DNA from: Streptomyces sp. NBC_00091
Lineage (GTDB): Bacteria > Actinomycetota > Actinomycetes > Streptomycetales > Streptomycetaceae
Direction of reading: 5' to 3'
Assembly: GCF_026343185.1 (NCBI RefSeq)
Contig: NZ_JAPEMA010000001.1
Coordinates: 1,798,001 to 1,862,000 of the forward strand
Length of the DNA: 64,000 bases
Shown: positions 7,841-15,795 of the stretch, one piece after another
Numbering within the stretch: position 1 is the first letter of the stretch
How the letters are laid out: each line of letters starts with the position of its first letter
Translations under genes and position numbers: made by a program
Notes under the pieces: generated by a model
Told to the model about the DNA's origin: nothing
Database searches by the model: none
What the model saw: the letters and a program-made list of their open reading frames with translations, nothing else

Positions 7841-9688
7841 TCAGTGCTCCGGTTCCGGTTGCCTCGGCGGAACTTCGGGAACCGCGAGGAACGGCAGCCG
7901 CAGCGCGCCGAACGCCTCCTTGGGGACGGCCGGGAGGTTCGGCTCCACCGCCTCGAGACGCTCGTACGACCGGCCCTGCGCGGGCCGCCGGTCCGCCTCG
8001 CCCTTGTTCGGCCAGTACGACATCGCCCGCTCGGCCTGTGCCGTGATGGTCAGGGACGGGTTGACCCCGAGGTTGGCGGAGACCGCCGAACCGTCGACCA
8101 CCGAGATGCCCGGGTGTCCGTACAGCCGGTGGTACGGGTCCACCACGCCCTCCTCGGCGGTGGCGCCGATCGGGCAGCCGCCGAGGAAGTGGGCGGTCAG
8201 CGGGGTGCCCATCAGCTCCCCGATGTTGCTGCCGGGGAAGCCGTTGATCTCCTCGGCCAGCAGGGTCGCGGCCCGGGTGGCCTCCTCGATCTGCACCGGA
8301 TTGGGGGCGCCGTGGCCCTGACGGGCGGTCAGCAGGCCCTTGCCGACGCCGCCGGGCCTGCGGTAGGTGGTCAGGGAGTTGTCCAGGGACTGCATGACCA
8401 GCCCGATGATGGTCCGCTCCGACCAGCGCCGGTTCGACAGGGAGCGCAGCAGCTGCACCGGGTGCCTGGCGGTGCGGGCGAACCAGGCCCGTACCCGGTG
8501 CCCGCTGTAGGGCACCTGGAGGACGGTCATGAACCCCATGGCGTTGGAGCCCTTGCCGTAGCGGACGGGCTCGATGTGGGTGTCGGCGTCGGGGTGCACG
8601 GACGAGGTGATGGCCACGCCCCGGGTGAAGTCCGCCCGGGCGCCGCCGCCGTGCCGCTTGCGGTAGCGGCGGTCGTCGGTCTGGGCGCCGACCAGGCCCT
8701 CGGAGTTGGTCCGGGTCAGGTCGCCGAGCCGGTCCGAGATCCGGGGCAGTTCGCCGAGGTCCTTCATGGTGTGCAGCAGGGTCTGGGTGCCGTACGTACC
8801 CGCCGCGACCACCACGTGGCGGGCGCGCAGCACCCTGGCGCGGCCCTTGCGGCGGTGGTCGGTGGGGACGGTGCGGACCCGGTGGCCGCCGTCGGGGTGC
8901 TCGGAGAGCGCGGTGACGGTGGTCATGGGGTGGATGACGGCGCCGGCCCGTTCGGCCAGGTGCAGGTAGTTCTCGTTGAGGGTGTTCTTCGCGCCGTGCC
9001 GGCAGCCCGTCATGCACTCGCCGCACTCGGTGCAGGCCCTGCGGGAGGGCCCGGCGCCGCCGAAGTACGGGTCGGCGACCTCCTGGCCGGGGCGGACCCG
9101 GGGCTGTCCCGCGGCGTCCTGGCCGTCGCCGAAGAAGACGCCGACCGGCGCCATGTGGAATGTGTCGCCGACGCCCATCTTCTCGGCGGCGGCCTTGAGG
9201 TGGACGTCGGAGGGGGTGAGCGTCGGGTTGAGCCGTACGCCGAGCATCCGCTTCGCCTGGTCGTAGTACGGGGCGAGTTCCGCCTGCCAGTCGGTGATGG
9301 AAGCCCACTGCCGGTCCTCGAAGAAGGCGGTGGGCGGCACGTACAGGGTGTTGGCGTAGTTGAGCGAGCCGCCGCCGACCCCGGCGCCGGCGAGCACCAT
9401 CACGTTGCCGAGCAGGTGGATGCGCTGGATGCCGTACAGCCCGAGGGCGGGCGCCCACAGGTAGTTGCGCAGGTCCCAGCTGTTACGGGGCAGGCTCTCG
9501 CGGGTGAAGCGGCGTCCTGCCTCCAGGACGCCGACCCGGTAGCCCTTCTCGGTGAGGCGCAGTGCCGAGACAGACCCCCCGAATCCGGATCCGATGACGA
9601 TGACGTCGTAGTCGTAGTCGTGGTCACGATCGTGCTCGTGGTCACGATCGTGGTCGTGCTCGTGGTCGTGGTCGTGGTCGTTCGGCAC
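7841..9688 (-). CDS. GMC family FAD oxidoreductase (cholesterol-oxidase-like) with His/Asp-rich N-terminus
   Basis: The 615-residue protein is a GMC flavoprotein. The FAD-binding loop DVIVIGSGFGGSVSALRL appears at about residue 28, GAGVGGGSLNYAN further in, and the C-terminal signature includes NLGVNPSLTITAQAERAM. The closest recognisable relatives are bacterial cholesterol oxidases and glucose-methanol-choline enzymes; the substrate is not known. A CxxCxxCxxxC-like cluster (CTECGECMTGCRHG) lies near residue 215. The N-terminus before the Rossmann loop is an alternating His/Asp/Glu/Arg tract, absent from typical members. The GTG at 9688 is preferred because AAGGGG sits six bases upstream. It follows the aldehyde dehydrogenase gene by 9 bp, so the two are probably co-transcribed. 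Confidence 0.85.
   Translation of the reverse strand: MPNDHDHDHEHDHDRDHEHDRDHDYDYDVIVIGSGFGGSVSALRLTEKGYRVGVLEAGRRFTRESLPRNSWDLRNYLWAPALGLYGIQRIHLLGNVMVLAGAGVGGGSLNYANTLYVPPTAFFEDRQWASITDWQAELAPYYDQAKRMLGVRLNPTLTPSDVHLKAAAEKMGVGDTFHMAPVGVFFGDGQDAAGQPRVRPGQEVADPYFGGAGPSRRACTECGECMTGCRHGAKNTLNENYLHLAERAGAVIHPMTTVTALSEHPDGGHRVRTVPTDHRRKGRARVLRARHVVVAAGTYGTQTLLHTMKDLGELPRISDRLGDLTRTNSEGLVGAQTDDRRYRKRHGGGARADFTRGVAITSSVHPDADTHIEPVRYGKGSNAMGFMTVLQVPYSGHRVRAWFARTARHPVQLLRSLSNRRWSERTIIGLVMQSLDNSLTTYRRPGGVGKGLLTARQGHGAPNPVQIEEATRAATLLAEEINGFPGSNIGELMGTPLTAHFLGGCPIGATAEEGVVDPYHRLYGHPGISVVDGSAVSANLGVNPSLTITAQAERAMSYWPNKGEADRRPAQGRSYERLEAVEPNLPAVPKEAFGALRLPFLAVPEVPPRQPEPEH
9606..9681 (-). repeat. hexanucleotide repeat encoding His-Asp repeats
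   Basis: GTGGTC-like six-base units (with GTGCTC and CACGATC variants) are repeated about twelve times at the 5' end of the GMC oxidoreductase gene. In-frame gain or loss of a unit would change the length of the His/Asp tract without a frameshift. Confidence 0.75.
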
Positions 9689-9697
9689 GAACACCCC

Positions 9698-11329
9698 TTA
9701 GCGCAGTCGGAGAGCCTTGAGGACCTTGAGGCTGCTGGTCATGAAGCGGGCGTACTGCTCGTCGTCCATGCCCAGCGAGGGCGCCATCGGGATCAGCCGC
9801 TGGTGGGCGACGGTCTGCGCCTCGGTGTACTTGAGGATGCCCTCGGAGCCGTGCCGGCGGCCGAGGCCGGATTCCTTCATGCCGCCCATGGGGGCCTGGG
9901 CGCTGCCGTAGGCGGGGGCGTAGCCGTCGTTGATGTTGACGGTGCCGGTGCGCAGCCGGGCGGCGACGGCGTGCCCGCGACGGGCGTCCTTGGTCCAGAC
10001 GCTGGAGTTGAGGCCGTAGGGGGTGGCGTTGGCCTGGGCGACGGCCTCGTCCTCGTCGGTGAACCGGTAGACGGAGACGACCGGGCCGAAGGTCTCCTCG
10101 GCGCAGACCGACATGGGGGCCTCGACCCCGTCGAGGATGGTGGGTTCGTAGAAGAGCGGGCCGATGTCGGGGCGGGCCACGCCGCCGGCGACGAGGGTGG
10201 CGCCCTTGGCGACGGCCTCGTCCACGTGCCGCTGTACGGTCTCCAGCTGCCGTTCGCCGACGAGCGAGCCCATGTCGGCGCCGTAGGCGAGGGAGTTGCC
10301 GAGGCGCATGGCCTTGGTGCGGGCGGCGAAGCGCTCGACGAAGGCATCGGCGATGGAGGCGTGGACGTAGAGCCGCTCGATGGAGATGCAGAGCTGGCCG
10401 GCGGAGGAGAAGCAGGCTCGGACGGCGCCGGCGGCGGCCTTCTCCACGTCGGCGTCGTGCAGCACGAGCATGGCGTTCTTGCCGCCGAGTTCGAGGGAGA
10501 CCCCGACCAGGCGGGCGGCCGCGCCCTGGGCGACCTCGCGGCCGGTGCGGGTGGAGCCGGTGAAGGAGACGTAGTCGGCGTGCCGGACCACTTCGGGGCC
10601 GACGACCGGGCCCTCGCCGAGGACGACCTGGAAGACCTCGGCGGGCAGTCCGGCCTCGATGAGCAGGTCGCGGGCCCACAGGGCGGTGAGCGCGGTCTCC
10701 GTGTCGGGCTTCATGACGACGGCGTTGCCCGAGACGAAGGCGGGCAGGGCGTCGCCGACGGAGAGTTCGAGGGGGTAGTTCCAGGGGGCGATCTGGCCGA
10801 CGACCCCGCGGGGCTGGCGCAGTTCGGTGACCTTGGTGAGGGTGGGCATGGCGCCCGTGTGGCCCTTGGGGCGCAGGTACGAGGGTGCCTTGCGGCCGTA
10901 GTGACGGGCGGCGACCGCGACGGCCTGGACCTCCTCGTGGGCGTGCAGGCGGGCCTTGCCGGTCTCCAGCTGGATGAGGTCGAGGACCTCGGCCTGGCGG
11001 GCGAGGACCAGGTCGTGGAAGCGCAGCAGCACGGCGGCGCGCCTGCGTACGGGGACCCGCGCCCAGGCGGGCTGGGCGGCGCGGGCCTTCGCGAAGGCGG
11101 TGGCCACGTCCTCGGGGGTGGCCTCGGGCAGGTCCGCCAGCTTCGCCCCGGTGAAGGGGGTGTGGTTGGCGGTCCGGCCGGAACCGATCACTCCGCGGGT
11201 GAGCCGGGTGACCAGGGCGGGGGTCACCACGTCGGCGGCGGTGCGGGCACCTGCCGGGGCCGGGGCGACCGGGTTGGTGGGCTGCGGTGCGGAGCGGAGA
11301 GGGGCGGCGGGGGCCTGCGAGTCCGTCAT
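9698..11329 (-). CDS. NAD(P)-dependent aldehyde dehydrogenase, succinate-semialdehyde type
   Basis: The 543-residue protein has all main aldehyde dehydrogenase motifs: the cofactor region FTGSTRTGREVA, the general-base region LELGGKNAML, and the catalytic cysteine in SSAGQLC (the family usually has NAGQxC). The C-terminal region includes EETFGPVVSVYRF. It resembles the gabD2 type of succinate-semialdehyde dehydrogenase, with an N-terminal extension of about 40 residues. The substrate is inferred. Its ATG lies about 64 bp downstream of a 20-bp perfect palindrome, and the GMC oxidoreductase gene follows immediately. Confidence 0.85.
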   Translation of the reverse strand: MTDSQAPAAPLRSAPQPTNPVAPAPAGARTAADVVTPALVTRLTRGVIGSGRTANHTPFTGAKLADLPEATPEDVATAFAKARAAQPAWARVPVRRRAAVLLRFHDLVLARQAEVLDLIQLETGKARLHAHEEVQAVAVAARHYGRKAPSYLRPKGHTGAMPTLTKVTELRQPRGVVGQIAPWNYPLELSVGDALPAFVSGNAVVMKPDTETALTALWARDLLIEAGLPAEVFQVVLGEGPVVGPEVVRHADYVSFTGSTRTGREVAQGAAARLVGVSLELGGKNAMLVLHDADVEKAAAGAVRACFSSAGQLCISIERLYVHASIADAFVERFAARTKAMRLGNSLAYGADMGSLVGERQLETVQRHVDEAVAKGATLVAGGVARPDIGPLFYEPTILDGVEAPMSVCAEETFGPVVSVYRFTDEDEAVAQANATPYGLNSSVWTKDARRGHAVAARLRTGTVNINDGYAPAYGSAQAPMGGMKESGLGRRHGSEGILKYTEAQTVAHQRLIPMAPSLGMDDEQYARFMTSSLKVLKALRLR

Positions 11330-11360
11330 GGCGGTGAGCGTATTCCGCCCGGAAGCCTTT

Positions 11361-11412
11361 GGGTACCCGTGGGTAACCGGATTTTGCCAAATCTGCCAGT
11401 GATCACTGGCAG
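11361..11412 (-). promoter_or_regulatory. palindromic operator region upstream of the aldehyde dehydrogenase operon
   Basis: Bases 11393-11412 form the perfect 20-bp palindrome CTGCCAGTGATCACTGGCAG. Nearer the gene, 11361-11378 is a second inverted repeat (GGGTACCC-GT-GGGTAACC, one mismatch). Both lie 32-84 bp upstream of the dehydrogenase start and look like repressor sites. No cognate regulator gene is adjacent. Confidence 0.55.
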
Positions 11413-11441
11413 GATGGCCGGGGAGGGCCGGCCGGGCGGGC

Positions 11442-13043
11442 TCAGCTCCCCTTCACGGCCGGCGCCCAGCCGCTGAGCACGATGTCGAACTGCTGGCGGG
11501 TCGTGTCCCAGTCGGCGACGGGGCCCGTCATGTAGATCGCGTACTCGGTGTTGTTCGGGGCGATGTACATCTGCTCGATGGCCCGGCGCGGTCCGGCGTG
11601 CACCCCCTTCTCGGTCCACGTGAAGTCCCACAGCGCGGCCTGGGTGCTGTCGCGGAAGGTGTTCGGGTTGAGCTTCAACCGTTTGTAGTCCGTCCGCTTC
11701 TGCACCTGCTTCTCCAGGTCGAGCACGTGCGTGTACGGGTTCACGTAGTCCGGGGTGGGGTCGGCGGCGATCCGGATGTAGTGCTTGCCGTTGTCCGAGG
11801 TGTAGTCGATCTGGTTGCCGTCCATCTGGCGCGTCCAGCCCTGCGGGACGAACAGCGTGAAGCCCGCCGGGTCCGTGACCTTGTTCCACCCGGCCGGCGG
11901 GCCGCCGGCGCTCGCGTTCTTGTCGGAGCCGCCGCCCTTGCCCGTATCCCCGCCCCCGTCCCCCTCGCCGCCCCCGGTGAACTTCAGCAGCCCGAAGACG
12001 GCCCCGCCGCCCAGCAGCGCCGCCACCAGGGCCACCGCGGCGGCCCGCCTGAGCCGCCCGCGCGGGCGCCCCGCGGGGGCGGGTGCCTGGGCGGGCGGGG
12101 CGGTGGCCGGGGCGGGAGCGGGGGCCGGCTCCGGCGCCGGAGCCCCCTGGGAGGCGGCCCGCTCCTCGGCACTCACCGCGCGCGTGGGCACGTACGCCTG
12201 AGCCGCCTTCGGCTCTCGGCCCTCCATCGCCTCCAGCAGCATCCGCTCGGCCTCCGCCGCCGAGGGGCGCTCGGCCGGGTCCTTGCGCAGCAGCGCGGTG
12301 ATGACCGGGCCCAGGGGGCCCGACTGGCGCGGCGCGGGCGGCTCGTCGTTGACCACCGCCTGGAGGCTGGAGATGGGCGAGGTCCGCCGGAAGGGCGAAC
12401 GGGCCTCGACGGCCGTGTAGAGGGTGGCGCCCAGCGACCACAGGTCGGAGGACGGATCGGGGGCGCCGCCGGTGACCCGCTCCGGGGCCAGGTAGTCGAT
12501 GGAGCCCACGAGTTCACCCGTACGCGTGATCGACGAGTCGCCCTCGATCGCGGCGATCCCGAAGTCGGTGAGCAGCACCCGGCCGTCCTTGGCGAGCAGC
12601 ACGTTGCCCGGCTTCACGTCCCGGTGCAGTACGCCGACCGCGTGCGCGGCGCGCAGCGCGCCCAGCACGTGCAGGCCGATCCGGGCCGCCTCGCGGGGCT
12701 CGATCCGGCCGGCGGCCTTGGCGGCCTCCGCGAGGGAGGGGCCGTCGACGTACTCCATGACGATCCACGGCCGGTCGTCGTGCTCCAGCACGTCGTGGAC
12801 GGTGACGACCGCCGGGTGCTGGATCCGGGCCGCGGCCCGCGCCTCCTTCTGCGTACGGGCGTGCAGGACCTCCCGGTCGGCCTGGGCCACGTACAACCCC
12901 GCCGTCAGTTCCTTGACCGCGACCGTCCTGTGCAGCAGCTCGTCATGCGCGCGCCACACCTTGCCCATGCCGCCGCTGCCGATGGGCTCCACGAGCCGGT
13001 ACCGGCCCGCGAGCACCGCACCCACGCCTGTCTGCTGTTCCAC
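11442..13043 (-). CDS. membrane Ser/Thr protein kinase (PknB-like, no PASTA domains)
   Basis: The 533-residue protein has an intact kinase domain (about residues 10-270): glycine loop IGSGGMGKVW, catalytic lysine VAVKEL, HRDVKPGNVLL, DFG in LTDFGIA, and YLAPERV. A Pro/Ala-rich linker, one membrane helix (AAAVALVAALLGGGAVFGLL) and an extracytoplasmic domain of about 150 residues follow. That domain (GWNKVTDPAGFTLFVPQGW) resembles those of the next two genes. It is the last of three consecutive kinase homologues. The GTG at 13043 (VEQQTGVGAVL) is chosen; a TTG nine codons upstream is possible. Confidence 0.9.
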   Translation of the reverse strand: MEQQTGVGAVLAGRYRLVEPIGSGGMGKVWRAHDELLHRTVAVKELTAGLYVAQADREVLHARTQKEARAAARIQHPAVVTVHDVLEHDDRPWIVMEYVDGPSLAEAAKAAGRIEPREAARIGLHVLGALRAAHAVGVLHRDVKPGNVLLAKDGRVLLTDFGIAAIEGDSSITRTGELVGSIDYLAPERVTGGAPDPSSDLWSLGATLYTAVEARSPFRRTSPISSLQAVVNDEPPAPRQSGPLGPVITALLRKDPAERPSAAEAERMLLEAMEGREPKAAQAYVPTRAVSAEERAASQGAPAPEPAPAPAPATAPPAQAPAPAGRPRGRLRRAAAVALVAALLGGGAVFGLLKFTGGGEGDGGGDTGKGGGSDKNASAGGPPAGWNKVTDPAGFTLFVPQGWTRQMDGNQIDYTSDNGKHYIRIAADPTPDYVNPYTHVLDLEKQVQKRTDYKRLKLNPNTFRDSTQAALWDFTWTEKGVHAGPRRAIEQMYIAPNNTEYAIYMTGPVADWDTTRQQFDIVLSGWAPAVKGS

Positions 13044-13157
13044 GAAATCCCGCCGCTCTGTGCACTCCAAGCCAGATTACGGAGCCTGCGGGTGCTGCCG
13101 GAACCGAGCGGGGCCCGGAAGGCGGCACTGTGACGCAATCGCCGTACTGATCGTCCG

Positions 13158-15707
13158 TCAGCCGCCGGCTTTGTAACTCGCCGTTGCCTTCTCGAAGACG
13201 TCGGTGACCTTGTCCTGGTTGTCCTCCGGACCTGTGACCATGACAACGTGGTAACTGCCGCCGAGCGCCACGACGAAGTTGCGCGCGAACAGCGACCGGC
13301 CCGCCGCGTCGATCCAGGTGTAGCGGCCCGTGACCCGCAACTGCTGCCCCACCTTCGTGGACTTGACGTCCCCGCCGGAGGCCCAGGTGGAGTTGCGGTA
13401 CGGGGCCAGCTCCGGCTCCTTGTCCTTCTGGTACCCCAGCGGATCCGGACTGCCCCCCTCGACCCGGTCCCGGCCCGGTACGACGATCAGGGTGAACTGG
13501 CCCTGGGTGTAGCGCACCTGACCGGCCTCGTTGATCGACTGCCGCTCCCAGCCGTTGGGGACGGCGATGGCGAAGTGCGCGGGATCCTGCTGGACGGTGT
13601 AACCCTCCGGCGCGGGCGCGTCGGTCTGCGGGGCAGGCTTGGACTCCGGGGTTCCGCTCGGAGTCCGGCCGGGCGTCGGGGGCTTCGGCTGGGGGCTGGG
13701 CGGCCCGGAGGAGGCGGCGGCCGGGCTCTGGGCGGCCGTGGGCTGCTGTTCGTCGGAGTCGGCCGCGCGCGGCATGAAGACCATCGCGTACGCCACCGCG
13801 CCCGCGAGCAGGGCCAGGACGCCGACCAGCAGGACCTTGCCGAGGGAGCGCGGCTTGCGGGGGGCGGCGGGGTTGCGGTGGCGCCCGTGGAGATCGCCGC
13901 GGCGGCGTACGACGGGCAGCCGCGCGGGATCCGCCTCCGGCATCGGGAGCCCGGCGAAGTCCCCGTCGGGCTCCGGGGCGGAGCGGATCAGCGAGCGCAG
14001 CCAGCCGCGCAGCTCCTCGAACTCGGGCCGCTCGGTGGGGTCCTGGCGCAGCAGGGACTCCACGACGGGACGCAGCGGGCCGCACTCCTCGGCGAAGGCG
14101 GGGGGCTCGGCGCAGACCATCTCGACGAGTTCCGCCACGCTGTCCTCGGGGTACGGGGCGTGGCCCTGGACGGAGCGGTACAGCAGGGCGCCGAGGGCCC
14201 AGAGGTCGGTGGCGGGGCCGACGGGCGCGGCCAGCTGCCAGTGGCCGTGGACGGGGCCGGCCTGTTCGGGCGCCCAGCGCTCGGTGAGGGCGCCGACGAC
14301 GGCCATCCGGGTCTGGCGGGCGCGCTCGGCGTCGAGGCCGGTGCGGGGGCCGCCCCAGGCTCCGCCGGTTTCGTGGACGCGGGCTTCGGGGGCTCGGGGA
14401 TCGGGGGCTCGGGGCGCGCTCGCCGGTCCCGGCGCCGGCGGGCGCAGCGCCGCCGCCGGTCCCGTGACGGCCTGCCGGGCCGGCGGGTGGCCCGCGCCGG
14501 GCCGGGCCGCGGCCGGGGGGCGCGGCGGCGCCGCGGGCTCGGCCTGGCGGTAGCCCTGCGGGAGGGCGAGCTGCGCGGGCAGCGCGGGGCGGGCCGGCTC
14601 GGCGGCGGGCTGCGGCTCTACGGCCTGCGGCTGCGGTGCCTGCTCCGGCTCGCGCTCCGGCTCTCGTTCCGGCTCCCGTTCCGGCTCCCGTTCCGGCTGC
14701 GCCGGGCGGCGTGGGGTCGCCCCGTGCCAGGGCGTGGCGGCGGCGGTGTCCGGCCCCCCGTACGGGTACGCGTACTCCTGCGGCAGGTTGGCCCCGGTCG
14801 GGGGCAGCACCGGCACGACCACGGGGCCGCGCTCGCCGCGCTGCCGCGCCACCTCGGCGGCGGCCGCGCGGCTGCCGGCCCGGTACGCGGCGATGGTCCC
14901 GGCGCGGGCGACGGCCTCGGCGTCGGACCGGCCCTGCACGGGCCGGGCGGGCTGCGCGGGCTCCTGCGGCTGCGGCGGCTCCGGGGTGATGTGGTCCGTG
15001 TAGCGCGGCCCGGTGTCGTACCCGGGCGCCACCAGCGGGGCGTACCGGGGCCCGTCGTCCCGGGGCTCCGGGGCCACCGGGGGCGGCGGTGTGCCCCAGG
15101 CGGCCTCCACGGCCTCGTCCCCGCCCGGTTCCCCGGTGTCCGGCGGCGGGACCGGGTCGTACCCGCACAGGGCCTCCTCGGCGGCGCCCGCCGCCAGGCC
15201 CGTCAGGACGACCCGCCCGTCATCGCATATCAACACCGTCCGGGCGGTGATGTTCCGGTGCGTCCAGCCGTGCGCGTGCAGCACGCGCAGCGCGGTCAGG
15301 ACGTCGGAGGCCACCTCCGCCGCCCGGTAGGGGCTCAGCGGCTCGTCGGCGATCAGCGCGGCCAGCGGCCTGGCGGGGACGAGTTCGCTCACTATCCACA
15401 GCGAGCCGCCCTCGGCGAACACGTCGAAGACCTGGTCGAGCCGCGGATGGTCCGGTACGGAGGCGGCCGCCTGGGCGGCGGCGATCGCCCGTCGGACGGC
15501 CGGGAGTTCCCCGGTGGCTCCGGCCTGCGCGCGGGTGCCGTCGAGCAGCTCCGCGTCCACGACCTCAGGTAACGGCACCTGCCGTACCAGGACTTCCTGT
15601 CCGCTGCGCGTGTCGAAGGCGCGGGTCTCTATCAGCTCGTACTCGTCGGACGGCGGAAGCGGCAGCCGGTAGCGGTCGGCCAGGATCCGGCCGGCGTAGT
15701 CCTCCAC
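13158..15707 (-). CDS. membrane pseudokinase with a large insertion in the activation segment
   Basis: The 849-residue protein keeps the kinase outline but not its chemistry. There is no glycine-rich loop, the VAVK lysine is Arg42 (VLVRQV), HRD-x-K-x-x-N reads HRNITART at 150-157, and DFG reads GLA at 170-172. The C-lobe resumes at RWAPEQ (about 478-482) and DLWALGALLY (501-510). In between lies an insertion of about 300 residues rich in Pro, Ala, Glu and Arg, including four EPER units. A membrane helix (about 624-645) and an outer domain (EGYTVQQDPAHFAIAVPNGW) close the protein. The GTG start has GGGGAGG five bases upstream. It sits between two apparently active kinases on the same strand. 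Confidence 0.85.
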   Translation of the reverse strand: MEDYAGRILADRYRLPLPPSDEYELIETRAFDTRSGQEVLVRQVPLPEVVDAELLDGTRAQAGATGELPAVRRAIAAAQAAASVPDHPRLDQVFDVFAEGGSLWIVSELVPARPLAALIADEPLSPYRAAEVASDVLTALRVLHAHGWTHRNITARTVLICDDGRVVLTGLAAGAAEEALCGYDPVPPPDTGEPGGDEAVEAAWGTPPPPVAPEPRDDGPRYAPLVAPGYDTGPRYTDHITPEPPQPQEPAQPARPVQGRSDAEAVARAGTIAAYRAGSRAAAAEVARQRGERGPVVVPVLPPTGANLPQEYAYPYGGPDTAAATPWHGATPRRPAQPEREPEREPEREPEREPEQAPQPQAVEPQPAAEPARPALPAQLALPQGYRQAEPAAPPRPPAAARPGAGHPPARQAVTGPAAALRPPAPGPASAPRAPDPRAPEARVHETGGAWGGPRTGLDAERARQTRMAVVGALTERWAPEQAGPVHGHWQLAAPVGPATDLWALGALLYRSVQGHAPYPEDSVAELVEMVCAEPPAFAEECGPLRPVVESLLRQDPTERPEFEELRGWLRSLIRSAPEPDGDFAGLPMPEADPARLPVVRRRGDLHGRHRNPAAPRKPRSLGKVLLVGVLALLAGAVAYAMVFMPRAADSDEQQPTAAQSPAAASSGPPSPQPKPPTPGRTPSGTPESKPAPQTDAPAPEGYTVQQDPAHFAIAVPNGWERQSINEAGQVRYTQGQFTLIVVPGRDRVEGGSPDPLGYQKDKEPELAPYRNSTWASGGDVKSTKVGQQLRVTGRYTWIDAAGRSLFARNFVVALGGSYHVVMVTGPEDNQDKVTDVFEKATASYKAGG

Positions 15708-15795
15708 ATCGCCTCCCCCGAGTGCGGTCCCCCATGTCCCCCGCTGGACACGATACGTCGCCGGGGCCGCCCGCGTCCCGGGCTTACGAGGCCTG

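Noticed and set aside
7674..9458. Upstream extension of the LAxTG protein frame, giving 1155 residues
   Set aside because: The signal peptide starts at 7673. The extension overlaps the GMC gene in another frame and has shadow composition.
7721..11476. A very long open frame on the plus strand across the GMC oxidoreductase and aldehyde dehydrogenase genes
   Set aside because: It is the mirror frame of two real minus-strand genes. Its translation is Gly/Ala/Val-rich with no domain, as is common opposite high-GC genes.
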